Assembly (NCBI RefSeq): GCF_034661235.1
Contig: NZ_CP141059.1
Location: forward strand, 2,293,501-2,357,500
Reading direction: 5' to 3'
DNA length: 64,000 nucleotides
From: Nocardioides bizhenqiangii
GTDB taxonomy: Bacteria > Actinomycetota > Actinomycetes > Propionibacteriales > Nocardioidaceae
The position numbers and the translations under genes were made by a program. The first letter of the stretch is position 1. The number at the start of each line of letters is the position of its first letter. Under the pieces are notes generated by a model that had not been told where the DNA came from, made no database searches, and was given only the letters and a program-made list of their open reading frames with translations. Below, piece after piece: positions 28,177 to 38,584 of the stretch.

Positions 28177-28638
28177 TTAGTCCAGGCAGAACTCGTTGCC
28201 CTCGGGATCCGCCATCACGATGAACCCGGCGCTCATCGGCGGCTCCGGCTCGGAGCGACGGAGCCGGGCAGCGCCGAGGGCCACCAGCCGCTCGCACTCG
28301 GCCTCGAGCGCAGCCATCCGCTCCTCGCCCGCCAGGCCCGGCGCGGCGCGGACGTCGAGGTGGACGCGGTTCTTGGCGACCTTGTCCTCGGGCACCTGCT
28401 GGAAGAAGAGTCGCGGCCCGGTGCCGTCCGGGTCCTCGATGGCCGAGGCGGAGTTGCGGCGGTCCTCCGGCACCCCGGCGCTCTCGAGGAAGTCGTCCCA
28501 GGCTGCCAGCGGATCGGCGCCCGCGGCGAGGTCGGCACCCGGCGGCCCCGGATGGACGTAGCCGAGGGTGTCGCGCCAGAAGGACGAGAGTGCCCGCGGA
28601 TCGTGTGCGTCGAAGGTGACTTGGATCTGACGGCTCAT
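28177..28638 (-). CDS. VOC superfamily protein
   Basis: A 153-residue glyoxalase-like protein with two VOC halves: IQVTFDAHDPRALSSFWRDTLGY at the start and SAGFIVMADPEGNEFCLD at the end. NRVHLDVRAAPG supplies a metal-ligand-type histidine and NEFCLD the terminal glutamate. It belongs to the CGCAxxGCC/glyoxalase-6 type common in actinomycetes. Substrate unknown. It starts 32 bases after the UvrA-like gene stop on the same strand, so co-transcription with that gene is possible. Confidence 0.85.
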   Translation of the reverse strand: MSRQIQVTFDAHDPRALSSFWRDTLGYVHPGPPGADLAAGADPLAAWDDFLESAGVPEDRRNSASAIEDPDGTGPRLFFQQVPEDKVAKNRVHLDVRAAPGLAGEERMAALEAECERLVALGAARLRRSEPEPPMSAGFIVMADPEGNEFCLD

Positions 28639-28670
28639 CTGCTCATCGTGGCACCGGCCGCCGACAGCCC

Positions 28671-31043
<2,373 letters not shown>

Positions 31044-31068
31044 GGGTCAATCCCTATCAGGAAGCAGG

Positions 31069-31479
31069 TCAGCCGGCCTGCTGGATCCGGAGCTCGTTGC
31101 CGGCCGGGTCGCGGAAGGCGCAGTCGCGCACGCCGTACGGCTGGTCCATCGGCTCCTGGATCACCTCTGCTCCGCGACCCTGGAGGGTGTCGAAGGTGCC
31201 GTCGACGTCCGTCGTCGCCAGGTTGACACCGAAGTAGGTGCCCTTGGCCATCAGCTCGAGCAGCATCCGGCGCTCGTCCTCGGTCAGCCCCGGCGTGGCG
31301 GCGGGCGGGTGGAGCACGATGTTGGTGTCCGGCTGGCCGGCGGGACCGACGGTGATCCACCGCATCCCTTCGTAGCCGACGTCGTTGCGCACCTCGAAGC
31401 CGAGCACGTCGCGGAAGAACTCGAGGGACTCGTCAGGGCTGGAGTGCGGGAGGAAGCTGGCATTGATCTTGAGGTCCAT
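31069..31479 (-). CDS. VOC superfamily protein upstream of UvrA-like gene
   Basis: A 136-residue VOC protein. INASFLPHSSPDESLEFFRDVLGFEVR is the first half, YFGVNLATTDVDGTFDTLQGRGAEV opens the second, and VRDCAFRDPAGNELRIQQ ends it. ATG 31479 is used; GTG 31488 would add three residues. Several VOC proteins bind or modify antibiotics such as bleomycin. The 25-base spacing to the UvrA-like ATPase on the same strand points to a two-gene unit that may deal with a DNA-active compound, which is an inference from context. Confidence 0.82.
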   Translation of the reverse strand: MDLKINASFLPHSSPDESLEFFRDVLGFEVRNDVGYEGMRWITVGPAGQPDTNIVLHPPAATPGLTEDERRMLLELMAKGTYFGVNLATTDVDGTFDTLQGRGAEVIQEPMDQPYGVRDCAFRDPAGNELRIQQAG

Positions 31480-31528
31480 GGGCGCCACCGTAGTAGCGGG
31501 TTAGGAGCCGCTGCTTCTCGATTCCTGA

Positions 31529-31714
31529 TCAGTGTCGGCGCAGGCCGACGATGACCAGCGCGACACCCAGCCCGGCGATGGCGGGGCCGGCGATCGCCCA
31601 GAAGTCGACGTCGGACATCGGGCTGCCCCCGACGTACCCGAGTCCCTGCAACGTGAACACCGCACCGGCCAGGACCATCACCAAGCCGGCGACCACCGCG
31701 AGCGGGTTGCGCAC
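31529..31714 (-). CDS. Small two-helix membrane protein (61 aa)
   Basis: A 61-residue protein starting at ATG 31714 (MRNPLAVVAGLVMVLAG). Two hydrophobic helices are evident, residues about 5-27 and 40-58 (WAIAGPAIAGLGVALVIVGL), ending in a basic RRH. It begins 4 bases after the SDR stop, so it is likely co-transcribed with that SDR. No family was recognised with confidence; its size and layout resemble many small actinobacterial membrane proteins of unknown role. Confidence 0.7.
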   Translation of the reverse strand: MRNPLAVVAGLVMVLAGAVFTLQGLGYVGGSPMSDVDFWAIAGPAIAGLGVALVIVGLRRH

Positions 31715-31717
31715 GGG

Positions 31718-32563
31718 TCAGAGCACCTCGGCGCTGATCCACGCCTCGCTGCGCTCCCACAGCTCGGCTGCCAGCTCCGGGGTGGCCACCTTCGACGGCG
31801 CCTTCTCGCGCTCGCCGTCGTAGTAGCGCCCGGTGTGCTCGGCGACGTCGGGCGACGTCGCGCAGTACAGCGACGTGCGAGCGCCCTGCTCGGTCGACTT
31901 CATGAACAGCTTCATCGCCTGGCGGAGCCCGAACGGCACCTCGCGCCACACGTCCGACGCGATCGTGCCCGGGTGGAGGGAGTACGTCGTCACGCCCGTC
32001 CCCTCGAGCCGCCGGCCGAGCTCCTGCGCGTGCAGCACGTTGGCCAGCTTCGACACGCAGTACTCGTCGAACGCCGTGCGCGTGACCGTCGGTCGGCGGA
32101 CGGCGTCCCAGTCGATGCCCTTCGGTCGGTAGTGGCCGGTGCTGGCGACGTTCACGATCCGGCCGGGCCCGCTGGCGACGATGTGGTCGCGCAGCAGCTC
32201 GGTGAGGTAGAAGGTCCCGACGTGGTTGGTGCCGAAGGCCAGCTCGAACCCGCTCTTGGTCATGCCCCGTGACCCCGCCAGGCCGGCGTTGTTGACCAGG
32301 ACGTGCAACGGCTCGCCGCCGGCGAGGACGGTCTCGGCCGCGGTCCGCACCGACGCCAGGTCACCCAGGTCGAGCGGGACGAAGTCGAGATCGGTGTTGC
32401 CGGTGTCGTCGGCGATCTCCTTCATCGCGGCGCGTGTCTTCTCCTCCGAGCGGCCGGCCAGCACCACGCGGGCGCCGCGGCCGGCCAGGCCACGAGCGGT
32501 CTCCTTGCCGATGCCGGAATTGGCTCCTGTCACCAGGAAGGTGCGTCCGTCGAGGTCCGTCAT
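31718..32563 (-). CDS. Short-chain dehydrogenase/reductase
   Basis: A 281-residue SDR. The cofactor motif TGANSGIG lies near residues 12-19, followed by the acidic/basic discriminator AGRSEEK (favouring NADP), PLDLGDLASV, NNAGLAGS, serine in VASTGHY, and the catalytic pair in YCVSKLANVLHAQ. The C-terminal region resembles retinol-dehydrogenase-like SDRs. Substrate unknown. It is followed 4 bases later by the 61-residue membrane protein gene and preceded by the AraC-type regulator gene 26 bases upstream on the same strand, so the three may form an operon. Confidence 0.92.
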   Translation of the reverse strand: MTDLDGRTFLVTGANSGIGKETARGLAGRGARVVLAGRSEEKTRAAMKEIADDTGNTDLDFVPLDLGDLASVRTAAETVLAGGEPLHVLVNNAGLAGSRGMTKSGFELAFGTNHVGTFYLTELLRDHIVASGPGRIVNVASTGHYRPKGIDWDAVRRPTVTRTAFDEYCVSKLANVLHAQELGRRLEGTGVTTYSLHPGTIASDVWREVPFGLRQAMKLFMKSTEQGARTSLYCATSPDVAEHTGRYYDGEREKAPSKVATPELAAELWERSEAWISAEVL

Positions 32564-32589
32564 GCGTCACATCGTCGCGGGATCGGTCG

Positions 32590-33027
32590 TCACTGTCGTC
32601 CGACCACGGTCGGATTCCTGACCGGGCGGGTCACCTTCTTCGCCACGCAGGCGATCATCCCCTCCGTCGACCGCTCGGGGTCGCTCCGGTAGACGCTCGG
32701 CGACACCCCGACCAGCTCGGTGAACCGGGTGCTGAAAGTGCCCAGCGAGGAGCAGCCGACGGCGAAGCAGACGTCGGTCACGCTGAGGTCGCCGCGGCGC
32801 AGCAGGGTCATCGCTCTCTCGATGCGCCGCGTCATCAGGTAGGAGTACGGCGGCTCGCCGTACGCCTCCCGGAACTGGCGGCTGAGGTGGCCCGCCGACA
32901 TCCCGACACCCGCCGCGAGCGCGGCGACGTCGAGGGGCTGGTCGTAGTCGCGGTCCATCCGGTCCTTGACGCGGCGGAGCAGGGCGAGGTCGCGCAGGCG
33001 CTGCTCGTCGGCTGGTCGGCTGGTCAT
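32590..33027 (-). CDS. AraC-family transcriptional regulator (short)
   Basis: A 145-residue protein that is essentially an AraC/XylS DNA-binding domain without a sensor part: two helix-turn-helices lie in QPLDVAALAAGVGMSAGHLSRQFREAYGEPPYSYLMTRRIE and GDLSVTDVCFAVGCSSLGTFSTRFTELVGVSPS. The short C-terminus is basic. Related small regulators control adjacent VOC or DinB genes. Here the closest same-strand gene is the SDR 26 bases downstream, its likely operon partner and possible target. Confidence 0.9.
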   Translation of the reverse strand: MTSRPADEQRLRDLALLRRVKDRMDRDYDQPLDVAALAAGVGMSAGHLSRQFREAYGEPPYSYLMTRRIERAMTLLRRGDLSVTDVCFAVGCSSLGTFSTRFTELVGVSPSVYRSDPERSTEGMIACVAKKVTRPVRNPTVVGRQ

Positions 33028-33063
33028 GGCACAGATCGTGCCATGCCCCCGCGGCCCCGGGCG

Positions 33064-33822
33064 CTAGTCATCGATGAGGTACTGGTCCGCCCACGCCGAG
33101 ATGATCCGCCCGGCCCGCTGGCCCTGGCCGGGCTTGGTCAGCAGGTGGTCGGAGCCCTCCAGCGACACGAAGCTGCGCGGGTGGCGAGCGGTGCGGAAGA
33201 TCTCGCTCGCGTTGGCGATCCCCACCGTGTTGTCGGTCGGCGAGTGCATCACCAGCAGCGGGCGGCGGAGGGAGCGGATGGCCTCCCGGAGATCGGCCCG
33301 GCGCATGTCCTCGACGAAGGAGCGCCGGAGCGTCAGCGCCCGCCCGCCGACCAGCCACTCGGCCTGCCCCTCGGCGAGCACCCGGTCGACCAGCGCGTCG
33401 TACTGGTTCTCCGCGTGGCCGGGCTCGATCGGCGCGCCGATGCTCACGACCGCCCGGACGTCGGTCTCGCCGGCGGTGGCGAGCGCGGCGGCGCCGCCGA
33501 GCGAGTGGCCGACGAGGACGTCGACGGGCGTGCCGCGCTCCGCCATGAACCGGATGGCCTCGATGGTGTCGGCGACCTTCTGGGTGAACGAGCCGTCCCC
33601 CCAGTCTCCGTCGGAGTCCGCCAGCCCCAGGTTGTCGTAGCGCAGCATCCCGATGCCGTCGCGTGCGAGCTGCTTGCAGATCCGCGCGGCCGCCGGACAG
33701 TCCTTGCCGAGCGTCAGCCCGTGGACGAACAGCCCCCAGCCGCGCACCGGCTCCGCGGGCTCGTCGATGAGCCCCGCCAGGAGCGGACCGGTGCTGCTGG
33801 AGAACCGGACACGGGTCGCCAT
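33064..33822 (-). CDS. Alpha/beta hydrolase
   Basis: A 252-residue alpha/beta hydrolase. FVHGLTLGKDCPAAARICKQLARDGIGMLRYDNLGLADSDG contains the oxyanion-loop HG and the following strand-helix, DVLVGHSLGGAAALAT carries the nucleophile elbow GHSLGG, HSPTDNTVGI the acid and GSDHLL the catalytic histidine. It resembles OsmC-associated and BAAT-type serine hydrolases. The substrate is unknown. It lies 36 bases upstream of the AraC regulator gene on the same strand. Confidence 0.88.
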   Translation of the reverse strand: MATRVRFSSSTGPLLAGLIDEPAEPVRGWGLFVHGLTLGKDCPAAARICKQLARDGIGMLRYDNLGLADSDGDWGDGSFTQKVADTIEAIRFMAERGTPVDVLVGHSLGGAAALATAGETDVRAVVSIGAPIEPGHAENQYDALVDRVLAEGQAEWLVGGRALTLRRSFVEDMRRADLREAIRSLRRPLLVMHSPTDNTVGIANASEIFRTARHPRSFVSLEGSDHLLTKPGQGQRAGRIISAWADQYLIDD

Positions 33823-33847
33823 GACCGCAGGCTACTGCGCTGAGCGG

Positions 33848-34618
33848 CTAACCGATCCGCTGGATCAGCACGTCGAGGTCACGCTCCGCATAGAGCCGGT
33901 GCTGCCACTCCTCGTTGAGGACGACGAGGAGTGGCTCCGCGAGCGGGAGCTCCTCCGAGGGCGGCCAGCTGTCACCGGGCGGGGGTGTGATCGACGACGA
34001 GAGCCTCTCGACGGTCAGACCATCGATCACGCTGGCGACCATCGCCCGTCGCTCGGCGCGCAGGGCGAGCACGGTCTCGAGGTCGGGCCGCACCTCCCGG
34101 TCCCGCGGGATGCCCGGCTTGTCGGGCATCCCGTCCCAGGGCAGGTCGAGCGGGTGCCAGGGAGTGAGGTCGCCGAGGATCCCCCGACCCACCCAGGCGG
34201 CGCTCGCGAACGACAGGTGGCGCAGCGTCTCGATGAACGACCACTCCCCGTCGACGCGCTCGTGCAGCTTCTCCGGCGGCAGCGCGCGGGCACGGTCGAC
34301 GGTGCCGCCCCAGAGCCGCCCCAGGATCTCCCACGCCTCGGCGAAGCCGGCTGCCGTGGTCGGCCGCATCTTCTGGCGTTGCGGGTAGCGCCGGTCGAGC
34401 TCGGCCTCCACCAGGGGCGCGACATCGACGCCGTTGATCCGCACGTTGCGGATCTCCGCGTTGATCTCGACGTCGTCGAGGATCGCTTCGTTGACCCGCA
34501 TGCCGCTCAGGATCGCGTCACGGATCCGGACGTCGTTGAGATAGGCGTCGGTGAACGTGGAACCGCGCAAGTCGACACGCTCGAACCGCGAGCCGCTGAG
34601 GTCCTGGTAGTCCGCCAT
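33848..34618 (-). CDS. Pentapeptide-repeat / DinB fusion protein
   Basis: A 256-residue protein starting at ATG 34618. The first 70 residues are pentapeptide repeats of the A(D/N)LxF kind (SRFERVDLRGSTFTDAYLNDVRI...), forming a short right-handed beta-helix. The remainder is a DinB-like four-helix bundle with GEWSFIETLRHLSFASAAWVGR and the C-terminal NEEWQHRLYAERDL, whose histidines fit the metal-binding positions. The fusion occurs in other actinomycetes. Biochemical role unknown. It is 25 bases upstream of the alpha/beta hydrolase stop on the same strand. Confidence 0.82.
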   Translation of the reverse strand: MADYQDLSGSRFERVDLRGSTFTDAYLNDVRIRDAILSGMRVNEAILDDVEINAEIRNVRINGVDVAPLVEAELDRRYPQRQKMRPTTAAGFAEAWEILGRLWGGTVDRARALPPEKLHERVDGEWSFIETLRHLSFASAAWVGRGILGDLTPWHPLDLPWDGMPDKPGIPRDREVRPDLETVLALRAERRAMVASVIDGLTVERLSSSITPPPGDSWPPSEELPLAEPLLVVLNEEWQHRLYAERDLDVLIQRIG

Positions 34619-34786
34619 GGGAGGAGCCTGCCACCCGGCGCCGACACTGGCCACGGCTGCGTCTGGTCATTTCGGGCCATGACGGCAGGGCCGACAGTGC
34701 CGACTCGGCGCGTTCCCGAGGCACCCGAGCGCAGGGGACCTAGTGTCGGTGGTGCCTGGAAAACTCGGGCACCAGCGATGAGTCAG

Positions 34787-34802
34787 GACCCCCGTCGGGG
34801 TC
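34787..34802. repeat. 6-bp-stem hairpin GACCCC/GGGGTC in 249-bp gap
   Basis: GACCCC (34787-34792) and GGGGTC (34797-34802) flank a CGTC loop. No T-run follows in either direction, so a Rho-independent terminator is doubtful. The rest of the gap 34619-34866 shows no gene. Confidence 0.4.
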
Positions 34803-34866
34803 TCAATCTGCAGGACGACGTATCACCAGCGTCAGGTAGCGATCAGTAGGAGAGGAGGTGCCGAAA

Positions 34867-35016
34867 ATGTGGACCGACACACTGACCACGACCCACGTGG
34901 GTCACCTGTCCCACGACCTGCCGTGCCTGAGCTGCGGACACGGCATCCACACCTTCCTCCCCTGCGGCGACGGCTGTGACTGCCCGCCGGTGGTGCTTCC
35001 CGGCAACGCGGCCTGA
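34867..35016 (+). CDS. Small cysteine-rich protein (49 aa)
   Basis: A 49-residue frame from ATG 34867 to TGA 35016, behind a very strong purine-rich site (GGAGAGGAGG, about 34850-34859). The product has five cysteines at 20, 23, 33, 37 and 39 (LPCLSCGHG, then PCGDGCDCPP) and six histidines including H25 and H28. CxxC plus CxxxCxC spacing suggests a small metal-binding knuckle rather than a secreted peptide, as no signal is present. A ribosomal-peptide precursor is an alternative but no modification genes are near. The alpha/beta hydrolase gene starts 36 bases downstream. Confidence 0.65.
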   Translation: MWTDTLTTTHVGHLSHDLPCLSCGHGIHTFLPCGDGCDCPPVVLPGNAA

Positions 35017-35051
35017 ACGTCGCTGTCGGCGGCTCCGTCTAGGTTGCCGCC

Positions 35052-35756
35052 ATGACGACACCACCGATCGTGCTGGTCCCCGGTTTCTGGCTCGGCGCCT
35101 GGGCGTGGGATGAGGTCGCCGCGCAGCTCCGCAACCAAGGACACGACGTCCATCCCGTCACGCTGCCCGGTCTCGACTCCCCCTCGACCGACCGCTCGTC
35201 GATCACCTTCGCCGACCATGTCGACGCCATCTGCGACGCGGTGGCCGCGGCCGGCCCGCCCGTCGTGCTGGCCGTCCACAGCGGCGCGGGGATGCCGGGC
35301 TACGCCGTCACCGACAAGATCCCTGACCAGATCGCAGCGATGGTCTATGTCGACACGGCGCCCGGCAAGGGGTCGATCAACCCGGAGCTCGAGGGTGTCG
35401 AGCTGCCCCTCCCCCCGACCTGGGAGGAGCTCGGAGAGAACCTCGACGGGATCTCCGAGGAGCAGCTCGCGCGGTTCCGCGAACGGGCGGTGCCCGAGCC
35501 GGCGGCGGCGCTGCGGGAGGAGTGGACCTTCGCCAACGACGACCGACGTGCGGTGCCGAGCACGATCATCTGCACCGCCTTCACCTCCGAGCAGAACCAG
35601 CAGGGCGCCGAGGAGGGCCACAGCTTCCTCGCCGGGCTCGGCGAGCTGACCGACGTCACCTGGGTGGACCTCCCGACCAGCCACTGGCCGATGTGGTCGC
35701 GCCCGGACGACCTGGCCACGATCCTCGGCGACGTTGCGAAGGGTGTGGGAACCTGA
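35052..35756 (+). CDS. Alpha/beta hydrolase
   Basis: A 234-residue esterase-like alpha/beta hydrolase (EstC/salicylate-esterase-like in appearance). IVLVPGFWLGAWAWDEVAAQLRNQGHDV is the first strand and oxyanion loop, VVLAVHSGAGMPGYAV the nucleophile elbow, and WVDLPTSHWPMWSRPDDLA carries the terminal histidine. It starts 36 bases after the cysteine-rich protein gene, so they probably share a transcript. Substrate unknown. Confidence 0.88.
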   Translation: MTTPPIVLVPGFWLGAWAWDEVAAQLRNQGHDVHPVTLPGLDSPSTDRSSITFADHVDAICDAVAAAGPPVVLAVHSGAGMPGYAVTDKIPDQIAAMVYVDTAPGKGSINPELEGVELPLPPTWEELGENLDGISEEQLARFRERAVPEPAAALREEWTFANDDRRAVPSTIICTAFTSEQNQQGAEEGHSFLAGLGELTDVTWVDLPTSHWPMWSRPDDLATILGDVAKGVGT

Positions 35757-35760
35757 CGGC

Positions 35761-36291
35761 GTGACGCCACGTCCCATCGGCATGAGACTGACGCTTCTGG
35801 CCGCGACCGCGCTGCTCGCGGTGACCCTGGCCGGCTGCGGCGACGAGGAGCCCACCACCATGGCTGACGACGCACCCGCGGCACTCTCCCGCGACGACCT
35901 CGACGGTCGCGCGTTCTCGTCCGTGCGGGTCGACGGTCACCAGCTGGTCGGCGACACGCGGGTCCGGCTCGGGTTCTCCGGCGAAGAGGTCCGGGCCGAA
36001 GCCGGCTGCAACCACCTCTTCGGCACGGTGGCGATCGATGGCGGCACCCTGACCGCCAGCAACATGGGTGGCACCGAGATGGGCTGCCCGAACGGGCTCC
36101 ACGACCAGGACTCCTGGCTCGCGGCGTTCCTGTCCGCCGGTCCCGAGGCGGTCCTCGTCGACGACACGCTGACCCTCAGCAAGGACGGTGTCGTCATCGA
36201 GCTGGTCGAGCTGGACCTGCCCGACGCACCCACTGGCGATCCGGACGAGCCGAGGTCCGACGACGACGGCAGTGTCGTCAGCAGCGGCTAG
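35761..36291 (+). CDS. META-domain (HslJ-like) lipoprotein
   Basis: The protein of about 176 residues starts at GTG 35761 (or ATG 35782, MRLTLLAATALLAVTLAGCG). It has a lipoprotein signal with lipobox LAGC. The following domain has the META/HslJ pattern: VRLGFSGEEVRAEAGCNHLFGTVAIDGGTLTAS, then the conserved MGCPNGLHDQDSWLAAFL, and a terminal strand LTLSKDGVVIELVE. Two cysteines in CN and GCP are typical for the fold. An acidic tail ends the protein. HslJ-like proteins are linked to envelope or drug stress; the precise role is unknown. It starts 4 bases after the hydrolase stop. Confidence 0.85.
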   Translation: MTPRPIGMRLTLLAATALLAVTLAGCGDEEPTTMADDAPAALSRDDLDGRAFSSVRVDGHQLVGDTRVRLGFSGEEVRAEAGCNHLFGTVAIDGGTLTASNMGGTEMGCPNGLHDQDSWLAAFLSAGPEAVLVDDTLTLSKDGVVIELVELDLPDAPTGDPDEPRSDDDGSVVSSG

Positions 36292-36356
36292 CCTGCGTCC
36301 GACCGTGCGGCCGAACGCAAGGCCGAGAAGGCAGCGGAACGCGCATCTCCGCGTGG

Positions 36357-37001
36357 CTACTCACCAGGGCTGACCAAACCGCACTCGTACGCGAGAATCA
36401 CGGCTTGGACCCGGTCGCGGAGCCCCAGCTTGCGCAGCAGCGACGACACGTGGGTCTTGACCGTCGACTCACCGACGAACAGCCGGTCGGCGATCTCGGT
36501 GTTGGTAAGCCCGCGTCCGATCTCGACGAGCACCTCGCGCTCGCGTGCCGTGAGGGACGCGAGTCGTCCGTCCTCGCGCCGCACCGGGCGGGCGAAGCGC
36601 TCCACGAGGCGGCGGGTGACGGCGGGGTCCACCAGCATGTCGCCACGGGCCACAGCTCGCACGGCCTCGGCGAGCCGTTCCCGGGGCGCGTCCTTGAGTA
36701 GGAACCCGGAGGCGCCCGCGCGAACGGCTTCGTAGACGTACTCGTCGAGGTCGAACGTCGTCAGCACGAGGACCCGCGCAAGCCCGGCGGTCACGACCGC
36801 ACGGGTGGCCTCGATCCCGTCCACCCCCGGCATCCGGACATCCATCAGCACGACGTCCGGGCGCAGCCGCCGCGCGGCCGCCAGCGCCTCCGCGCCGTCG
36901 GCGGCCGTCCCGACCACGTCGAGATCGGGCTCCGCGTCGAGGATGGCCGCGAGCCCGTCCCGCACCATCGCGTGGTCGTCGGCCACCAGCAGGCGAGTCA
37001 C
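36357..37001 (-). CDS. NarL/LuxR-family response regulator
   Basis: A 214-residue response regulator starting at GTG 37001. The receiver domain (1-120) has the acidic pocket VADDHAMVRDG, the phosphorylation site D54 in VVLMDVRMPG, the switch residues LTTF and lysine in GFLLKDAPR. A LuxR-type HTH occupies about 147-207 (LTAREREVLVEIGRGLTNTEIADRLFVGESTVKTHVSSLLRKLG). It is coupled by a GTGA overlap to the histidine kinase gene upstream. Target genes are unknown; the divergent membrane protein gene at 38247 is the nearest candidate. Confidence 0.95.
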   Translation of the reverse strand: MTRLLVADDHAMVRDGLAAILDAEPDLDVVGTAADGAEALAAARRLRPDVVLMDVRMPGVDGIEATRAVVTAGLARVLVLTTFDLDEYVYEAVRAGASGFLLKDAPRERLAEAVRAVARGDMLVDPAVTRRLVERFARPVRREDGRLASLTAREREVLVEIGRGLTNTEIADRLFVGESTVKTHVSSLLRKLGLRDRVQAVILAYECGLVSPGE

Positions 37002-38119
37002 GCCGTCAGCTCCGGCGTCGGCAGGACGGCCCGTACGCGGAAGCCGCCCTCGGGGACCGGGCCGGCCTCCAGGCTCCCGCCCACGAAGGCCGCCCGCTCC
37101 CGCATCCCCGCGAGCCCGTGGCCCGGCTGCGGTTCCGGGACGGTCGGGCCGTTGTTCTCGACGCACACCTCGACAGCACCGAGCAGGTAGGCCAGATGCA
37201 CGCGGGTCGGCGCCGCGCCGGCGTGCTTAACGACGTTGGTGAGCGACTCCTGGACGATCCGGAACGACGCGAGGGAGACGGCCGGCGGCACCGGTCGCGG
37301 CTCTCCGTCGATGGTGAAGCCTGCTGGCAACCCGCCTGCTCGGACCTCGTCCACCAGGTCGCCGAGGCGGCCCAGGTCCGTGTGGCGCGGTGAGCGGGAC
37401 GCCGGCGGCTCCTCGTGCAACAGGCCGAGTATCGACCGCAGCTCCACGAGAGCCTCCCGTCCGGCATCCTCCACAGCGCCGATGGCGACGCGGGCCCCGG
37501 CAGGGTCCCGCTCGAGCAACGTGTCGGCAAGCTGACTCTGCACGACGATCATCGACACCCGGTGCGCCACGACGTCGTGGAGCTCGCGGGCGATCCGGAG
37601 CCGCTCCTCCTCGGCACCGGCACGCGTCGCCGCGAGTCGACGCAGCTCGAGCGATCCGAGGTCGTCCGTGCGGCGCCCCACCACGACGCCGGCCGCCCAT
37701 GCCGAGCCGAGCACGACCATCACGAACAGGTTGTCCGCGAGGTCTTCGCCGATCCCGAAGCTCGCGCCGGCCACGAGCGCGGCGCCGGAGTACCCGGCCG
37801 GTCGCGGCGCGTAGCGACCCAGCGAATAAGCCACCACCAGCATCGCCAGCAGGTTGCCGAGACCGTCCGAGAGGGTCCCGAGCCTGCTCTGGGCCACCAC
37901 GGTGCCGAGCGCGACCGTGGCAACGGTCCACGGCGCGGTACGGCGGAACGCCAGCGGCACGGTGACCAACAGGCTCGAGACCGCAAGCCAGCCTCGCCCC
38001 GACCCGATCGGGTCCGCGCCGAGCAGCTCAGGCACGAGGATCTCGACCTGGAGGGCGAGCGTGACGGCCAGGGCGAGGACCACGTCGACCGGGTCGACCT
38101 TGGCCCAGGGCACGCGCAT
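36998..38119 (-). CDS. NarL-type sensor histidine kinase
   Basis: A 373-residue membrane kinase. Four or five hydrophobic helices cover residues about 10-148 with no large extracellular loop, so it probably senses the membrane or an internal signal. The HisKA_3 dimerisation helix contains H181 in RIARELHDVVAHRVSM. The ATPase domain has FRIVQESLTNVVKHAGAAP and the glycine-rich GHGLAGMRERAAFVGG. Its partner is the response regulator joined by GTGA overlap. This is the common actinobacterial DesK/LiaS-like layout. The signal is unknown. Confidence 0.94.
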   Translation of the reverse strand: MRVPWAKVDPVDVVLALAVTLALQVEILVPELLGADPIGSGRGWLAVSSLLVTVPLAFRRTAPWTVATVALGTVVAQSRLGTLSDGLGNLLAMLVVAYSLGRYAPRPAGYSGAALVAGASFGIGEDLADNLFVMVVLGSAWAAGVVVGRRTDDLGSLELRRLAATRAGAEEERLRIARELHDVVAHRVSMIVVQSQLADTLLERDPAGARVAIGAVEDAGREALVELRSILGLLHEEPPASRSPRHTDLGRLGDLVDEVRAGGLPAGFTIDGEPRPVPPAVSLASFRIVQESLTNVVKHAGAAPTRVHLAYLLGAVEVCVENNGPTVPEPQPGHGLAGMRERAAFVGGSLEAGPVPEGGFRVRAVLPTPELTA

Positions 38120-38246
38120 GGCCTGACGCTACTGCCGCCCCTCGCTCGACGCCTCCCACCACGGGGGGAGAGGAATCAGTCCGTAGCGGGGCGCTCTGGG
38201 CAGCTAGCGCACCCATGCTCGATGCTCCCGAACAAAGGAGAACGCC

Positions 38247-38573
38247 ATGAAGAACATCGCCATCGCCGCCATCGCCGGCCAACTCGTCGGGCTGCTCGGC
38301 TACGTCGACCCGATCTACGTCCTGCTCGTCCTGGCGGCCCCGTTGGTCACAGGCGCCGTCGCCGCCGCCCGCAAGGTCCCGCTCATCCTCGTCGCCGTCC
38401 TCTGGCTGAGTGCCGGCATCTGCATGACATGGGTCGACTGGGCGCGCTTCCGGGAGGACGTCGCCTACCACTTGGTCCTGACCGCGGTCATGCCCGCGCT
38501 CGCGGCGCTGGGTTTCGGCGTCGTGGCAGGGTTCACCCGGCTCCGCCGGCGGAGCCCTAGCCCCGCCCACTAG
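38247..38573 (+). CDS. Small membrane protein (108 aa), unknown
   Basis: A 108-residue protein starting at ATG 38247 behind AAAGGAGAA. Four hydrophobic helices are evident (KNIAIAAIAGQLVGLLGYV, VLLVLAAPLVTGAVAA, LILVAVLWLSAGICMTW, LTAVMPALAALGFGVVAGF) with a basic, proline-rich tail. I recognise no family. It is transcribed away from the adjacent two-component system with 127 bases between the starts, which makes it a plausible target. Confidence 0.7.
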   Translation: MKNIAIAAIAGQLVGLLGYVDPIYVLLVLAAPLVTGAVAAARKVPLILVAVLWLSAGICMTWVDWARFREDVAYHLVLTAVMPALAALGFGVVAGFTRLRRRSPSPAH

Positions 38574-38584
38574 CCGCGACAGCC

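Noticed and set aside
34787-34802. Rho-independent terminator downstream of the pentapeptide/DinB gene region
   Set aside because: The stem is only 6 bp, no T-run follows on either strand, and it lies upstream of that gene's start rather than after its stop.
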